The notes under the pieces: model-generated
Told to the model about the DNA's origin: nothing
Databases searched by the model: none
Seen by the model: the letters and a program-made list of their open reading frames with translations, nothing else
IMG/VR virus record: IMGVR_UViG_3300042889_000724
Span: 1-62,036 of that record
DNA length: 62,036 bases
From: a virus
Reading direction: 5' to 3' (one strand)
Made by a program: the position numbers and the translations under genes
Shown: positions 33,365-45,100 of the stretch, piece after piece
Position numbering within the stretch: the first letter of the stretch is position 1
How the letters are laid out: each line of letters opens with the position of its first letter

Positions 33365-36300
33365 ATGACCGAAACCACCTCATATTATAAAAAGGTTACT
33401 AGTGTAACTGTCACTGATGGTGGATCAGGTTATACCTCTGCGCCAACAGTTACACTCAGCGGGAATGCAACAGCAACTGCTACAGTTTCTGGTGGTAAAG
33501 TTACTGCGATTACTTTAACGTCCGCTGGTTATAATTATCTTTCACCGCCAACAATTACATTTTCAGGTGGCAGTGGATCTGGTGCCACAGCAACTGCGAA
33601 CATGGTTTATATTGATGATGCCTATAATGGGTTCAAACAATCACTAAGTCATCTTATTGCAAACCAACTTCCAGATTTCGTCCGTGTTGAGTATCCTGTA
33701 TTCATTACGTTCCTAGAAAAATATTATGAGTTTTTAGATGAAGAAAATCAGGTAAACAATTTCCTTCTCAACTATGAGAAGAATTTTGATATTAACAGAA
33801 CACTTGATACATTCATCCCCAAGTTTAAGAACCAGTATGCGCAGAACTTTCCGCTTACTGCACAGATTGATGACAGAAGATTAATCAAATTCATCAAGCA
33901 GTTCTATGAAGCAAAAGGTTCTGAGAAGGCAATCGAACTTCTCTTTAGAATCTTATATAATGAACGCACAGAAATCGTTTATCCATCTGAACAGGTGCTT
34001 CGTGCATCTGATGGTATCTGGATTGAAGACATAACATTAAAACTTGCAGTCGATTCATCTATCACAGCAAATCCATTCGATCTAAACAGCAGAACAGCCA
34101 AAATTACATACTATGAGAATGTCTCATCAGTAACATATGAGCGACATGTTGAAACCAACATAAGCAATGTAACTAAATTCGCATATGTTTTCCCTGCTGT
34201 TTATGAGTTGGTAACAAGTCTACCTAAAACTGCAACAATTCGAGTTCCAGGCGCTGGTGCTGCTGCGAATGCTCTAGTTTCTGGTGGTGAAGTAAAGGCG
34301 ATAGTCGGAGAAACCAACAAGACATTTAGTAGTATTACAACAGCAGGAACTCTAGCAGCGACTGTTGCTACTTCTGGCGCTGCTGGTCAGTTTACTTGCG
34401 GCAACTCAACTCTAGCAGTTGGCGATCGCCTTACAATTACTGGCACACCTGGAGTTGCAACTCTGGCAGCAACTGTTGCTGTTTCCGGAACTGCTGGGCA
34501 GTTTACTTGTGGTGCATCAACACTTGCAGTCAATGATCTCGTAACGATCACTGGTACTAAAGGCGGTACTGCTACAATCACTGGTTATACGACAGGAACA
34601 ACATATAAGGTTTCTGCCGTAACTGGGACGTCGCCGAACGTTACTGGATTTACTCTAACTACTCAATCTAATGCTGCAATTGTAACTACTGCTGGTACGT
34701 TGACAGGTCTAACATATACGACCACAGGCACTATTACTGGATACACTACAGGAACCACATATAGAGTTTCTGCGGTAACTGGTACATCACCAAATGTTAC
34801 TGGATTTACGTTAACCACTCAATCTAATGTTCCCCTCGTAACTACTGCTGGTAAGTTAACAGGCTTGACGTATGCGACTGCAACAGGTATTAACTTAACG
34901 AGTAATACTATTACTGTTCCTTCTCATGGGTATACTACGGGTGATGTGGTTATCTATGACAAAAATGGTGGGACAATTGTAACTGGTCTTACCAATTATG
35001 GTGTATACTTCGTCATAGTAGTTGATGTTAATACAATCAAACTTGCTACGAGCGCAGGAAATGCTACACTTGGCACAGCAGTTGATCTTACCATTGTTGG
35101 TTCTGGAACACACAGACTGTATGCTCCTGTTATTGATAGTGGTAATGGTTATTTTGCAACACCTGCAGTACAATTCACTACGGACTTAGAGGGCGTAACA
35201 ACTGCAGTCGCTAGAACAATCCTTACAGATACTGGTGAAATATCACACGTAATAGTCACAAACGGCGGATCTGGATATTCAACAGCGCCTGCTGTTACGT
35301 TTTCCACAGAAGCAATACGAACTAAGGTTGAGATAGTTTCTGGAACTACGACAACCCTGTATGGGTATGTTGTTCGCCAACTTTCGACTGTCGATGTTAT
35401 TGATTGTTCCGGAACACCACCATGTGGATTTTCAGTCGGTGATATTTACTCGATCGATGAATCTGGATCAGTAGGTTCATATACAATTGATTTTGAAAAT
35501 GATGCCTCAGAATATTTCTTAAACAAGTATAATGAAACTGATTCTGGATTAAATCCATATACTCTTGTTGGTAGAGATAACAAGGCATCAATTCGTATAG
35601 ATGCGATTGATGTTGATGGTTGCCCTACTGCAGTTAGTATTTTCGATACAGGATTTGACTTCGAGCGCGAAACGTTCACGGTAGATATAGAATCACCACT
35701 TGGGTGTACTGCTACGCTGTCGTTTACCACAGGTGCTGTGAACGTCAAGACAGGTAGATTTAGAGACTCACGTGGTATGTTGTCGAATGTCAACAAACTA
35801 CAGGATAACTTCTACTACCAGAACTACTCATATGTAATTCGCTCAAATGTCCCATCCAATAAATGGTTGGATATTGTTAAGAATACTACTCACCCAGCAG
35901 GTACTGCTATCTTTGGTGAACTTACCATCGAGCAGACGGTTGACTTTAATCAATTCATTACAACACCAATACAACCTCTACATATCTATGAGTTTGTGCT
36001 TGAAGAACTTTCTGCGTCGGGTGGCATTACTCGTAATAACGAATTCTACTTCGCAGTGAACTTCATCAAAGTTCTTACTGACTCTGCAACAGTAGCAGAG
36101 GCAAATAGTAGTCATGTCTTTAAGGTATTGTCTGATGCTGCTACAGCAACAGATATAGCATCTCTCGATTTTACTGTTGGTATCTATGGAACCGAAGATG
36201 ATACCACAGAAACATTGGATGTGTTTGATCGTGTTGTCCAATATGTCAGAGAAGTAAACGAAACAACAATTACTGCTGAAAATGCAATTACTGATTTTGA

Positions 36301-37096
36301 TAAGGTGCTTGAAGAAACAATTTTCCTCCAAGATCCATATGCTGAAGATTTCTTTGATGAAAATTATGTTTCAGCAGATACTACTGAATTTGATTTCGCG
36401 AAGGTTCTTGCTGATGCAGCAACGGCTTCTGAAGCAAATGTATTTGCAGTTTCGAAAGTAATAACACCTTCTTATGTTACTCCGTTTGATAATGCCAGCG
36501 CACTTTATGGTACTACTTTTGAAATAACCAGTGGTGGCGGTCTTTATACTATGACTATTAGTATCAATAGCGAAGGTGTTATTACTATTGTTTCTGGGTT
36601 TGGAATGCCATTTGGTTATTATGTTTCCGTCGGAGGAACTACATTCGAACATATAGCAGGTGAAGATGCTGTTATTGCAACCGAATCGTTTGGTAGAACT
36701 GTAGAGTATTACAGAACGTTTGCAGAATCCGTAATATCTAATGAGTATGCCAATGCTGGTATCGAAAAACCTGAAACAGATGTAGCGACAGCAGCGGAAG
36801 CTTCAACCAACCATCTGTATAAATATTTGACTGATTCCGTTACATCAACTGATACCATTGGCGTAATTCCATATCTGGTTAAAACTGACAATGCAGGTGC
36901 TACTGAATTATTAATTGTTGCGAATGACTCTGCAACGATAGAATCTATCGCTGCGACTGAACAATCGCTTATAAATACACTTAAAGGACTATTCGAAACA
37001 GTAACAGTCACCGAAGATGGCATCGTCAATACCCAAGACTACGTTGATGGCGATTTCGGTTCGGATTATGTTGGTCAAGTAACTTATTTTAACTAA
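33365..37096 (+). CDS. Large baseplate wedge/structural protein with inserted adhesin-like repeats
   Basis: This 1243-residue protein takes the gene-7 place between gp6 and gp8. The conserved part (about 80-220: [53 protein letters not shown]) is a wedge-type domain I recall from marine T4-like phages. Around it are GYxxAP-type Gly-rich repeats ([13 protein letters not shown] near the N-terminus; [13 protein letters not shown] near 640). A block at about 330-510 contains two copies of a [10 protein letters not shown] unit. That block is shared with the protein from 39198. The C-terminal third holds repeated [19 protein letters not shown]-like segments. It probably projects from the baseplate. 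Confidence 0.72.
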   Translation: MTETTSYYKKVTSVTVTDGGSGYTSAPTVTLSGNATATATVSGGKVTAITLTSAGYNYLSPPTITFSGGSGSGATATANMVYIDDAYNGFKQSLSHLIANQLPDFVRVEYPVFITFLEKYYEFLDEENQVNNFLLNYEKNFDINRTLDTFIPKFKNQYAQNFPLTAQIDDRRLIKFIKQFYEAKGSEKAIELLFRILYNERTEIVYPSEQVLRASDGIWIEDITLKLAVDSSITANPFDLNSRTAKITYYENVSSVTYERHVETNISNVTKFAYVFPAVYELVTSLPKTATIRVPGAGAAANALVSGGEVKAIVGETNKTFSSITTAGTLAATVATSGAAGQFTCGNSTLAVGDRLTITGTPGVATLAATVAVSGTAGQFTCGASTLAVNDLVTITGTKGGTATITGYTTGTTYKVSAVTGTSPNVTGFTLTTQSNAAIVTTAGTLTGLTYTTTGTITGYTTGTTYRVSAVTGTSPNVTGFTLTTQSNVPLVTTAGKLTGLTYATATGINLTSNTITVPSHGYTTGDVVIYDKNGGTIVTGLTNYGVYFVIVVDVNTIKLATSAGNATLGTAVDLTIVGSGTHRLYAPVIDSGNGYFATPAVQFTTDLEGVTTAVARTILTDTGEISHVIVTNGGSGYSTAPAVTFSTEAIRTKVEIVSGTTTTLYGYVVRQLSTVDVIDCSGTPPCGFSVGDIYSIDESGSVGSYTIDFENDASEYFLNKYNETDSGLNPYTLVGRDNKASIRIDAIDVDGCPTAVSIFDTGFDFERETFTVDIESPLGCTATLSFTTGAVNVKTGRFRDSRGMLSNVNKLQDNFYYQNYSYVIRSNVPSNKWLDIVKNTTHPAGTAIFGELTIEQTVDFNQFITTPIQPLHIYEFVLEELSASGGITRNNEFYFAVNFIKVLTDSATVAEANSSHVFKVLSDAATATDIASLDFTVGIYGTEDDTTETLDVFDRVVQYVREVNETTITAENAITDFDKVLEETIFLQDPYAEDFFDENYVSADTTEFDFAKVLADAATASEANVFAVSKVITPSYVTPFDNASALYGTTFEITSGGGLYTMTISINSEGVITIVSGFGMPFGYYVSVGGTTFEHIAGEDAVIATESFGRTVEYYRTFAESVISNEYANAGIEKPETDVATAAEASTNHLYKYLTDSVTSTDTIGVIPYLVKTDNAGATELLIVANDSATIESIAATEQSLINTLKGLFETVTVTEDGIVNTQDYVDGDFGSDYVGQVTYFN
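34352..34890 (+). repeat. Tandem and dispersed domain repeat, copy in the 1243-residue protein
   Basis: Within this stretch, an AATVA-type unit (34352 and 34440 onward) and a [20 protein letters not shown] unit (about 34580 and 34738 onward) each occur twice. A single related block lies at 44250-44530 in another gene. Long runs of nucleotide identity between the blocks suggest recent shuffling. Confidence 0.7.
36970..36977 (+). promoter_or_regulatory. TATAAATA, candidate late promoter for the 37113 gene
   Basis: An exact late octamer lies in coding sequence 135 bases before the 37113 ATG. It is only weakly supported. Confidence 0.35.
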
Positions 37097-37112
37097 GAAG
37101 AAGGTAAATCAA

Positions 37113-37562
37113 ATGAAACTAATCGAAAACGTAAAAGGTACTAAGGGCGAACTAAACATCGTTCTTCGCGACGAAGCAGGGAATGTCAAGCAAGAAGTGA
37201 CTGTTCCTAACCTTGTTGTTAACACTGGTCTTGCTTATATTGCTTCGCGCATGAAGGATACAACTCTTTCTGCTATGTCGCACATGGGTGTTGGATCGGG
37301 CACAACAAATCCAGCAGCAGGTGATACTGCTCTTGAAACTGCACTTGGTGCACGTGTTGCTCTGACTTCAACAACTGTAACAGCAAACGCAATTGAATAT
37401 GTTGCAACTTTTGGTGCAGGTTCAGGTACTGGTGCTGTTACTGAAGCAGGTATCTTCAATGCTCTTACCAGCGGAACAATGCTTTGCCGCACTGAATTTG
37501 CTGTCATCAACAAGGGTGCGTCAGACAGCATGACAATCACTTGGACGGTTACGATCTCGTAA
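37113..37562 (+). CDS. Small virion structural protein (probable fibre/wedge adaptor)
   Basis: This 149-residue protein has VPNLVVNTGLAYIASRMKD, SHMGVGSGTTNPAAGDTAL and AGIFNALTSGTMLCRTEF. The pattern is a beta-rich adaptor seen in several phage fibre operons. A Shine-Dalgarno-like AAGAAGG lies upstream of the ATG. It sits between the wedge proteins in gene-7 and gene-8 position. It may decorate the baseplate or attach fibres. The function is inferred from context only. Confidence 0.65.
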   Translation: MKLIENVKGTKGELNIVLRDEAGNVKQEVTVPNLVVNTGLAYIASRMKDTTLSAMSHMGVGSGTTNPAAGDTALETALGARVALTSTTVTANAIEYVATFGAGSGTGAVTEAGIFNALTSGTMLCRTEFAVINKGASDSMTITWTVTIS

Positions 37563-37568
37563 TATAAC

Positions 37569-39182
37569 ATGACACTTCTTCTACGATCAGCAGGTCGCAC
37601 AGAAATAGCAAGAAGTCTTTATCGTGATATTTACAACGAGAACGACTTCTTCTATTTCTTTGTGGGCAGAACAACTGAGTGGGGTGATGAAGAATCACCT
37701 GAAGATCCAGTGGATTCTGTGCGTTATGCGAGCACGTCAAGTAGAAACATGCTGTTCGTTAAACGTATCCAATCAAGCGACACAGTTCTTATGATTCCTA
37801 GAATTAATTGGGCATCTGGAACTGTATATGATCAGTATGATGATAAGTACGGCGAACTAGATCCTGATGATGAAGTATATACTGCAAACAGTGGTGCTGC
37901 ATCGCTCAAAGATGCAGAATTTTATGTACTGACTGATGATGATCACGTCTATAAATGTATCTTCAATAATAGTAATGCACAAAGCACTACCAAACCCACA
38001 GGAACTTCCACTTCTGCAATTGAAACAGCAGATGGATATATTTGGAAGTTTATGTTTAAGGTTGAAGCATCAGATAAGACAAAGTTTCTTACGCCAGAAT
38101 ATATCCCTGTGAGAAAGATTGCAGGTTCTGGTGATCCTGCATTTGATGTTAATGGACAAATTGATACTATTACTATTACTAATGCTGGTTCTTCATATGA
38201 AACTGCACCAACCGTTATCATAAATGGTGATGGTACTGGTGCAGTTGCAACTGCTACTGTTAGTGCTGGTCTGGTTACTGCTATAACGATATCAAATTCA
38301 GGCGAAGGTTATAGTTTTGCGTATATTACATTTTCAGGCGGTGGTGGTTCTGGCGCTGCGGCTTCCGTTACATTGGGCGCTACTGAGTCTGGTACAGCAC
38401 AACAAAACGTCGAGAATGCTGCTGTTCCAGGAACAATTGATCGCATAGAAATTCTTTCTGGCGGTATCGATTACGTAGAAGGCGACGCCACCCTTTCAAT
38501 CATTGGTGATGGTTCTGGTGCAGAAGCAACACTAGAAATTGATCCAGATGATGGAGCAATTCTTTCAATTACCATAACAAATCGTGGTACTGGTTATACC
38601 TTTGCTGACATTACCATTGATGGCGCAGAAGGTACTGGCGCCAGTTTAATTGCAGTTATTTCACCAAGAGCAGGTCATGGTGCGAATGCGCAAAAAGAAC
38701 TGTTTGCAACTAATGTTGGATTCTCTGTCAATTTAACAAATGACACTGCTGATCTGTTCCTGAATAATGATTTCCGACAAATCGGATTGGTGAAAAATCC
38801 ATTAATTTTTGATACTAATAATAATTTTCAAGATTCTACGGGAACCTGCTGTTACATTATTAACACTTCATCTCCCGCTAGTTATGCCTTGGATGACGTG
38901 ATTACAACTGACAGTGGCGGTAAATTTATTGTTGTCCAAAAAGTTGATGCTAATAACAATGGATCATTAGAAAGTATATACCTTCTTCCTATAATTCCAA
39001 TAATAACATCTTCTAGTATACTCGCTAATACCACGCAATCCTTGACTGGATTGACTATAAATAGTGTGGTAGAACCTGAAATCGACAACAAAACAGGTGA
39101 AATTATATATCTGGATAACAGAGAATTCATCGTTCGTCAAGAAGATCAGGTAGAGAAAATTAGAGCAATTCTAAAATTTTAA
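37569..39182 (+). CDS. 8: gp8-like baseplate wedge protein with GYxxAP inserts
   Basis: This 537-residue protein (T4 gp8 has 334) matches gp8 in its N-terminal part. That part shows DFFYFFVGRTTEWGDEESP, VLMIPRINWASGTVYDQYD, FYVLTDDDHVYKCIFNNS and DGYIWKFMFKVEASDKTKF. Residues about 197-370 insert three to four Gly-rich repeats (AGSSYETAPTVIINGDG and similar), the same repeat type as in the upstream wedge protein. This explains the extra length. The C-terminal part resumes a wedge-like fold. It forms part of the outer wedge. Confidence 0.83.
   Translation: MTLLLRSAGRTEIARSLYRDIYNENDFFYFFVGRTTEWGDEESPEDPVDSVRYASTSSRNMLFVKRIQSSDTVLMIPRINWASGTVYDQYDDKYGELDPDDEVYTANSGAASLKDAEFYVLTDDDHVYKCIFNNSNAQSTTKPTGTSTSAIETADGYIWKFMFKVEASDKTKFLTPEYIPVRKIAGSGDPAFDVNGQIDTITITNAGSSYETAPTVIINGDGTGAVATATVSAGLVTAITISNSGEGYSFAYITFSGGGGSGAAASVTLGATESGTAQQNVENAAVPGTIDRIEILSGGIDYVEGDATLSIIGDGSGAEATLEIDPDDGAILSITITNRGTGYTFADITIDGAEGTGASLIAVISPRAGHGANAQKELFATNVGFSVNLTNDTADLFLNNDFRQIGLVKNPLIFDTNNNFQDSTGTCCYIINTSSPASYALDDVITTDSGGKFIVVQKVDANNNGSLESIYLLPIIPIITSSSILANTTQSLTGLTINSVVEPEIDNKTGEIIYLDNREFIVRQEDQVEKIRAILKF
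39056..39063 (+). promoter_or_regulatory. TATAAATA, candidate late promoter for the 2088-residue protein
   Basis: An exact late octamer lies inside gp8, 134 bases before the next ATG (39198). It is plausible but unproven. Confidence 0.35.
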
Positions 39183-39197
39183 GAGAGAACATAAAAT

Positions 39198-42100
39198 ATG
39201 GCACTGAATTTAAATGTATCTCCATACTATGATGACTTTGACGATGCAAAAAATTTCAATCGAGTTTTGTTCCGTCCTGGATATGCAGTACAGGCACGCG
39301 AACTTACGCAACTACAAACTCTGTTGCAATCTCAAATTGGTAAATTCGGAAACCATATTTTCAAAAATGGTTCAGTCGTCCAAGGTTGTGAATTCAAACT
39401 GGATTCTCAGAGAGCATTCGTTAAGATCCTTGATGCTGGAGTAGATAATGACACACTAGTAGATTATGTTGGTGATACGGTAACTGGTGCAACATCAGGA
39501 ATCACCGCAGTAATTCTTGATGCAGCAACTGGTACTCAAGCAGAATCTCCTGATTTGAAAACACTATATCTTCGTTATACAAGCGGTGATGGATCCACGA
39601 CTGCGGTTCACTTTACAGGAGGTGAAACTCTTACTGTAACTTCCACCACTGCAGGCAGAAACGGTGATACATTTGTTGTTGATACCACATATGATGATGC
39701 AGAACCAACTAACAGTTATTGGGGTCTTGCTTCTGCGTTGACTGTTGATGATGGTATTGTGTATATTGATGGTAAATTCGTCAATCATGAAACACAAACA
39801 ATCATACTTTCCAAGTATTCCAACCTACCATCTGTAAAGGTTGGATTTCAGATCGTAGAAGATACAGTTTCTGCTGAAGATGATCAAACTTTACTAGATC
39901 CTGCGCAAGGATCTTTCAACTATGCTGCTCCTGGTGCCGACAGATACCAAGTTACGACTACTCTTGTTGCATATGAATCAACTGACACAATTCCTCCCAC
40001 GTTTAACCAATTGGTTGAAATCATAAGTGGAGAAGTCCAAAGAATTTACACTGCAAATATCTATGGCGAACTCGGCAAGAACATGGCCAGACGCACATAT
40101 GATGAGTCAGGTAACTATGCAGTAAGACAATTTCCTGTTCTGATTAAAGAGCATCTTAATGTTGACGATAACAATGGTTTACGAACACTAAACACTGTCG
40201 ATCCAGAACGTGGTGGCAGCAAAGATCTTCTTGCTATCGGTCTTGAAGCAGGTAAAGCATATGTTCGTGGGTACGAGCATGAAACATTCCAAACAGAATA
40301 CGTTGTTGTTCCAAAGGGACTTACAACAGTAAATCAACAAGAAATACCGATTAGCACTGCGTATGGTAACTATATTCTCGTAGATGAATTCTGCGGGATG
40401 TGGGATTTAAACACTGGCGATAAGGTCAGTCTTCGCAGTACAGCAGCAGGAGCAATTACTGCAACAACATTTTCTGCTACTGCTGCAGCGGGATCCGAAG
40501 TCGGTACTGCTCGCATAAAACAGATCGTATATGAATCGGGTACAGTTGGAACTGCTGCGGCAGAATATCGTTTATATCTCTATGACATTGCAATGTCAAG
40601 CGGAGATTTTAAGGATGTTCGTGGTATCTACTATAATGATACTGCCGATGGTCATGCCGATGTAGTTTTGACAGATGGTAATGCAGTTCTACAAGAAACA
40701 AGTTTCAACAAATCTCTATATAGAATTCCTGCTCGAGCAACGAAAACGATTGCTCCCAGTGCAGTTTACGATAACTCATTTATCTATACCAAAGAATTCG
40801 ATGGAGAACTTTCTGCAACTGGTGGCGTTACCATTACATTGTCTGGTGATGAAACATTCCCGTATGATTCGTTTACTGCAACGATCATTAAGAACAACTT
40901 CACGATGGTCTTGAAGGAAGCAGCAACAATAAACTCAGTTGCAAGACCGATCGGTTCGGTTATTGATCTTTCTGGCGCAGCATTCACAAAGAACTCTGCC
41001 CAATCTATTTCGATCGACCTAACAGGCAATGTTACTTCTGCACCAAAAACCATAAAATTGTATGTGAACGTTCAAACAGCAAATGCACAACCTGTTCTGA
41101 AGGTTCTTCGTGAAGATCGTTATGCAATCATCAATACGAATACTCACCCAGCAACAAATACTGGTACGTATTCACTTGGTCTGTCAGATGTTTATCAAAT
41201 TAAAAATATCTTTATTGGTGCCAACACTGATACTGATTCTGCAGTAGTTGCTGCTGGTGTAGATATTGCTTCTTCGTTTACTCTCGATAATGGTCAACGT
41301 GATAATGAATATCGCAATGCCAAGATCATCAAGAAACCTAGCGCACCGTCACTTACGAATAAGAAATTGGTTATCAAATTAGATTTCTTCACCCACGATG
41401 GTGCTTCTGCAGACGGTACTTTCTTTGTCGTTGATTCGTATCCGATTGATGATACTGGTGCAACCGCAGCGACAATTAAGACGCAGGATATTCCAATTTA
41501 TAGATCGCCGCTGACGGGCGAATCATTTGACTTGCGTGATACTTTAGATTTCCGTGTTCGTTATGCAGATTCTGCAGCAAATTCTACTACTGTAGGATCT
41601 GCAACAACCAATCCTACTGAGAGCACGACCTTAACTGCACCTTCTGTGGGTATCACAAATCCAGTTCCAACAGAACAGTTTATTACTGATTTAGAGTATT
41701 ATCTCGGAAGAACAGATCGACTGATCATTGACTCCGAAGGTGTGTTCAGTTCTATCTACGGAACACCGTCACTTACTCCTGGAACTCCCGCCGAACCTGA
41801 CAATTGCATGTCACTGGCAATCATAACAATTCCACCATATCCATCACTCGCTCCTAATGTTGCGAAGACTGTGAATCGCCCAGATTATGGTGTGACATTC
41901 CGAAGCATTGATAATCGTCGTTACACAATGCGCGATATCGGTGTTCTAGAACAACGAATTAACCGTCTTGAGTATTATACATCTCTATCGCTACTGGAAA
42001 AAGCGGCCAGCGATTTGTCCATACCAGATGGTTCTGGTCTTGATCGATTCAAAAATGGTATCCTAGTTGATGCGTTTACTGGGCATAACATCGGTAATGT

Positions 42101-45100
42101 TTTCGATAGTGCATATCATATTTCAATTGATCCAGTAAAGAAAGAGATGCGTCCTTTCTTCCATCTGGAAAATATTGATCTCGCGTTTGATTATACCAAC
42201 TCAACAAACGTATATAAGACGGGTGACTTGATCACTCTTCCATATGTAAACGTTGAGATGACTAAAAATACATCTGCCTCCAAACCAAGAAATTGTGTCG
42301 GGGAGTTACTCTTTAACTACATCGGAAATATGGAACTAGATCCACCAGTTGATAACTGGACGGATACCGCACGGCAACCAGATGTAAGCGTAAACTTCGA
42401 TGGAAATTACGATGCTTGGGAAAACATGGCAGATGCATGGGGAACTCAGTATGGTGATTGGCAAGATGTAGTAACTGGAAGAACCGCCACAGGACAATCT
42501 TCACAAACTGTCTCTGGTAATACGCAATTACGTGGTGATACGCTATTCCAAGAACAAACACAAGTTGTTACTACTACCACCGAACAACGTCAAACTCGTC
42601 AAGGTGTTTCTATTTCAGTAACTCCGGAAACACAATCTCAGAGAATTGGTGCTCGTGTAACGGACACTTCAATCATCCCGTTCATGCGGTCAATTGTCGT
42701 AACGTTTATCGCGAAAAGAATGAAACCGAATACTAGAGTATTCCCATTCTTTGATGGTATTGGTGTCGCGACACATTGTAGACCACTGAGTTTTGATCCA
42801 ACCACGGATATACCACCAACGGATCCTGCAGCGTATTCATCATATATCGATGGTACTTATGGTGATCCATTAATTACAAATGCTCAAGGTATTTGCGTAG
42901 GTCAATTTAGAATTCCAGCAGCGACATTCCGCACTGGTGATAAGAATTTCCGTCTCTGTGATGATCAATTTAACCGTGATGCATTCATAACAACTGCGTC
43001 AATGCAAACATGGTCAGCAAATGGATTGTCACAATCTGTTCAAGATACAGTCGTATCGACTCGTGTTGCTAACGTAGCAGTTAATAACGTTTCAGATTCG
43101 AGATCAGTATTTGAAACATCTACTACTCAAAATAGATTAGCAGATAGAAATGTTGGTGTTGTCCAAACAACAGTAAACAATACATTCACGACAGTCAATA
43201 ACGTAACAAATATTGATAATACTGTGACTAATACTACAGTAGTTAATGTTACGGAAGTTATCGATGTTGTTCAAGATCCTGTTGTTATTACACCAACTCC
43301 ACCACCAACACCAACTTCACCTGTCGTGGTTATTGCCGATACTCCAACTCCAAACCCTTGCGAACCAGTAACAACCTGCTGGGAAGAATCGGAATTCCAA
43401 ATTGGTGGTCTAGGTGGTTTCGGTGGTCTTATCAATGGAAGTATCGAAACAGTAATCGTACCAGCTGGATGCAACACAGTAAGTCCTTGCGCGCCAGCTT
43501 TTCGCGGACGAGATCCTATCGCGCAGACCTTCTACGTCGAAGGTATGCCATTCGGTTGTTATGTTACCAACCTTGATGTATATTTCAGAACCAAATCATC
43601 TAGTGCACCAATTACTCTCCAACTAAGAGAAGTGGTAAACGGATATCCAGGTAATAGAGTTATTCCGTTTGGTGAAGTCACACTAAATCCTGCTGACGTT
43701 TCTGTCAGCGAAACCGCTGCGACTGCAACAACATTCACTTTCCCTTCGCCTGTATATCTCCAGAACAATACGGAATACTGTTTTGTTCTTCTTCCCGCAG
43801 GTAATAATCCAGATTATAATATTTGGGTTTCTGAATTGGGCGAGAACGAACTCGGCACAGAGAATAGAATTTCTGAGCAACCCCATGTTGGTGTCCTATT
43901 CACATCCGCCAATGATAGATCATGGACAGCACAACAAGCAGAAGATATTAAGTTTACTTTGCGTCGTGCAAACTTTGAAATCAATACAGTTGGTTCGCTT
44001 GTGATGAAAAACATGGATGTCGACTTCCTGAAATTCGATTCGTTTACGAACGGAAACTTTGAAGCAGGTGATGTAATTCACGGATTCTCCTTCGATATTA
44101 CAAATGCGGGGACTGGTTATACGAACGGAACTATTGCACATACTCTGTCAGGTGGTGGTGCTACTACAAATGCAACTGTTGCTGTAACAATCGCAGGCGG
44201 ATCAGTAACAAATGTCGTAGTTACAAATCCAGGAGCAGGATATACTACATCAACTGGAACTCTGGCAGCGACTGTTGCTACTTCTGGTACTGCTGGTCAG
44301 TTTACTTGTGGTGCATCGTCGCTATCTGTTGGTGATACTGTAACAATTACTGGTACTCGTGCAGGTACAGGTACCATTACTGGATACACATCAGGAACTG
44401 TCTACAAAGTTTCTGCAGTAACTGGAACGTCACCAAATGTTACTGGATTCACTCTTCAAACTTCTGGTGGTGCAGCAATCGTAACTACTGCTGGTACGTT
44501 GACGGGGTTGACATATGTAACTGCAACTAATCCGACACTAACGATCTCAAGTGGTGCTGGTTCGAGTGCAGCAGTTACTGTTACGCTTAACAGAGGATTT
44601 GTTAAACAATATGATTCTCTATACAATGTTGGTAAGATTTTAGTAAATTCAGGTTCGTTCACTGCTGCTGATATTATTGGTAACGGTACATCTTATGCTG
44701 AAATTACTGAAATTGAGAACAAGCAACTTAATGTCCTTGAAACCAATATCGGTTCCATTGATCATACTCCTGCAACCATTGCTTGGTCGGTCGCACCAAC
44801 TGCAACTGGTGCAGGTGCGGGCGGAACTACGTTTGCGGGAATCAATTTTGGGCAGGAGTATGAGTTATCATATGAAGCACAAATCTATTCGTACTCAAAT
44901 GAACAGGCAAATTTGGGTGGGGATAAATCTCTGACAGTTAGAGCAGGTATGATAACACAAACATCAACTGTTTCGCCTGTAATCGATACTAGAAAATGTT
45001 CTATAATCGCAATTGCCAATGATGTAAATAATGATACTACCGATGAAGATGGAAACAACGGTTCCGCTGCTTCTAAGTATATCTCTCGTAGAGTTGTTCT

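Noticed and set aside
36818-36825. Another TATAAATA octamer inside the 1243-residue gene, and one at 56739-56746
   Set aside because: Both lie deep in coding sequence, well away from a gene start (about 290 and 213 bases before the next ATG). They are not reported as promoters.
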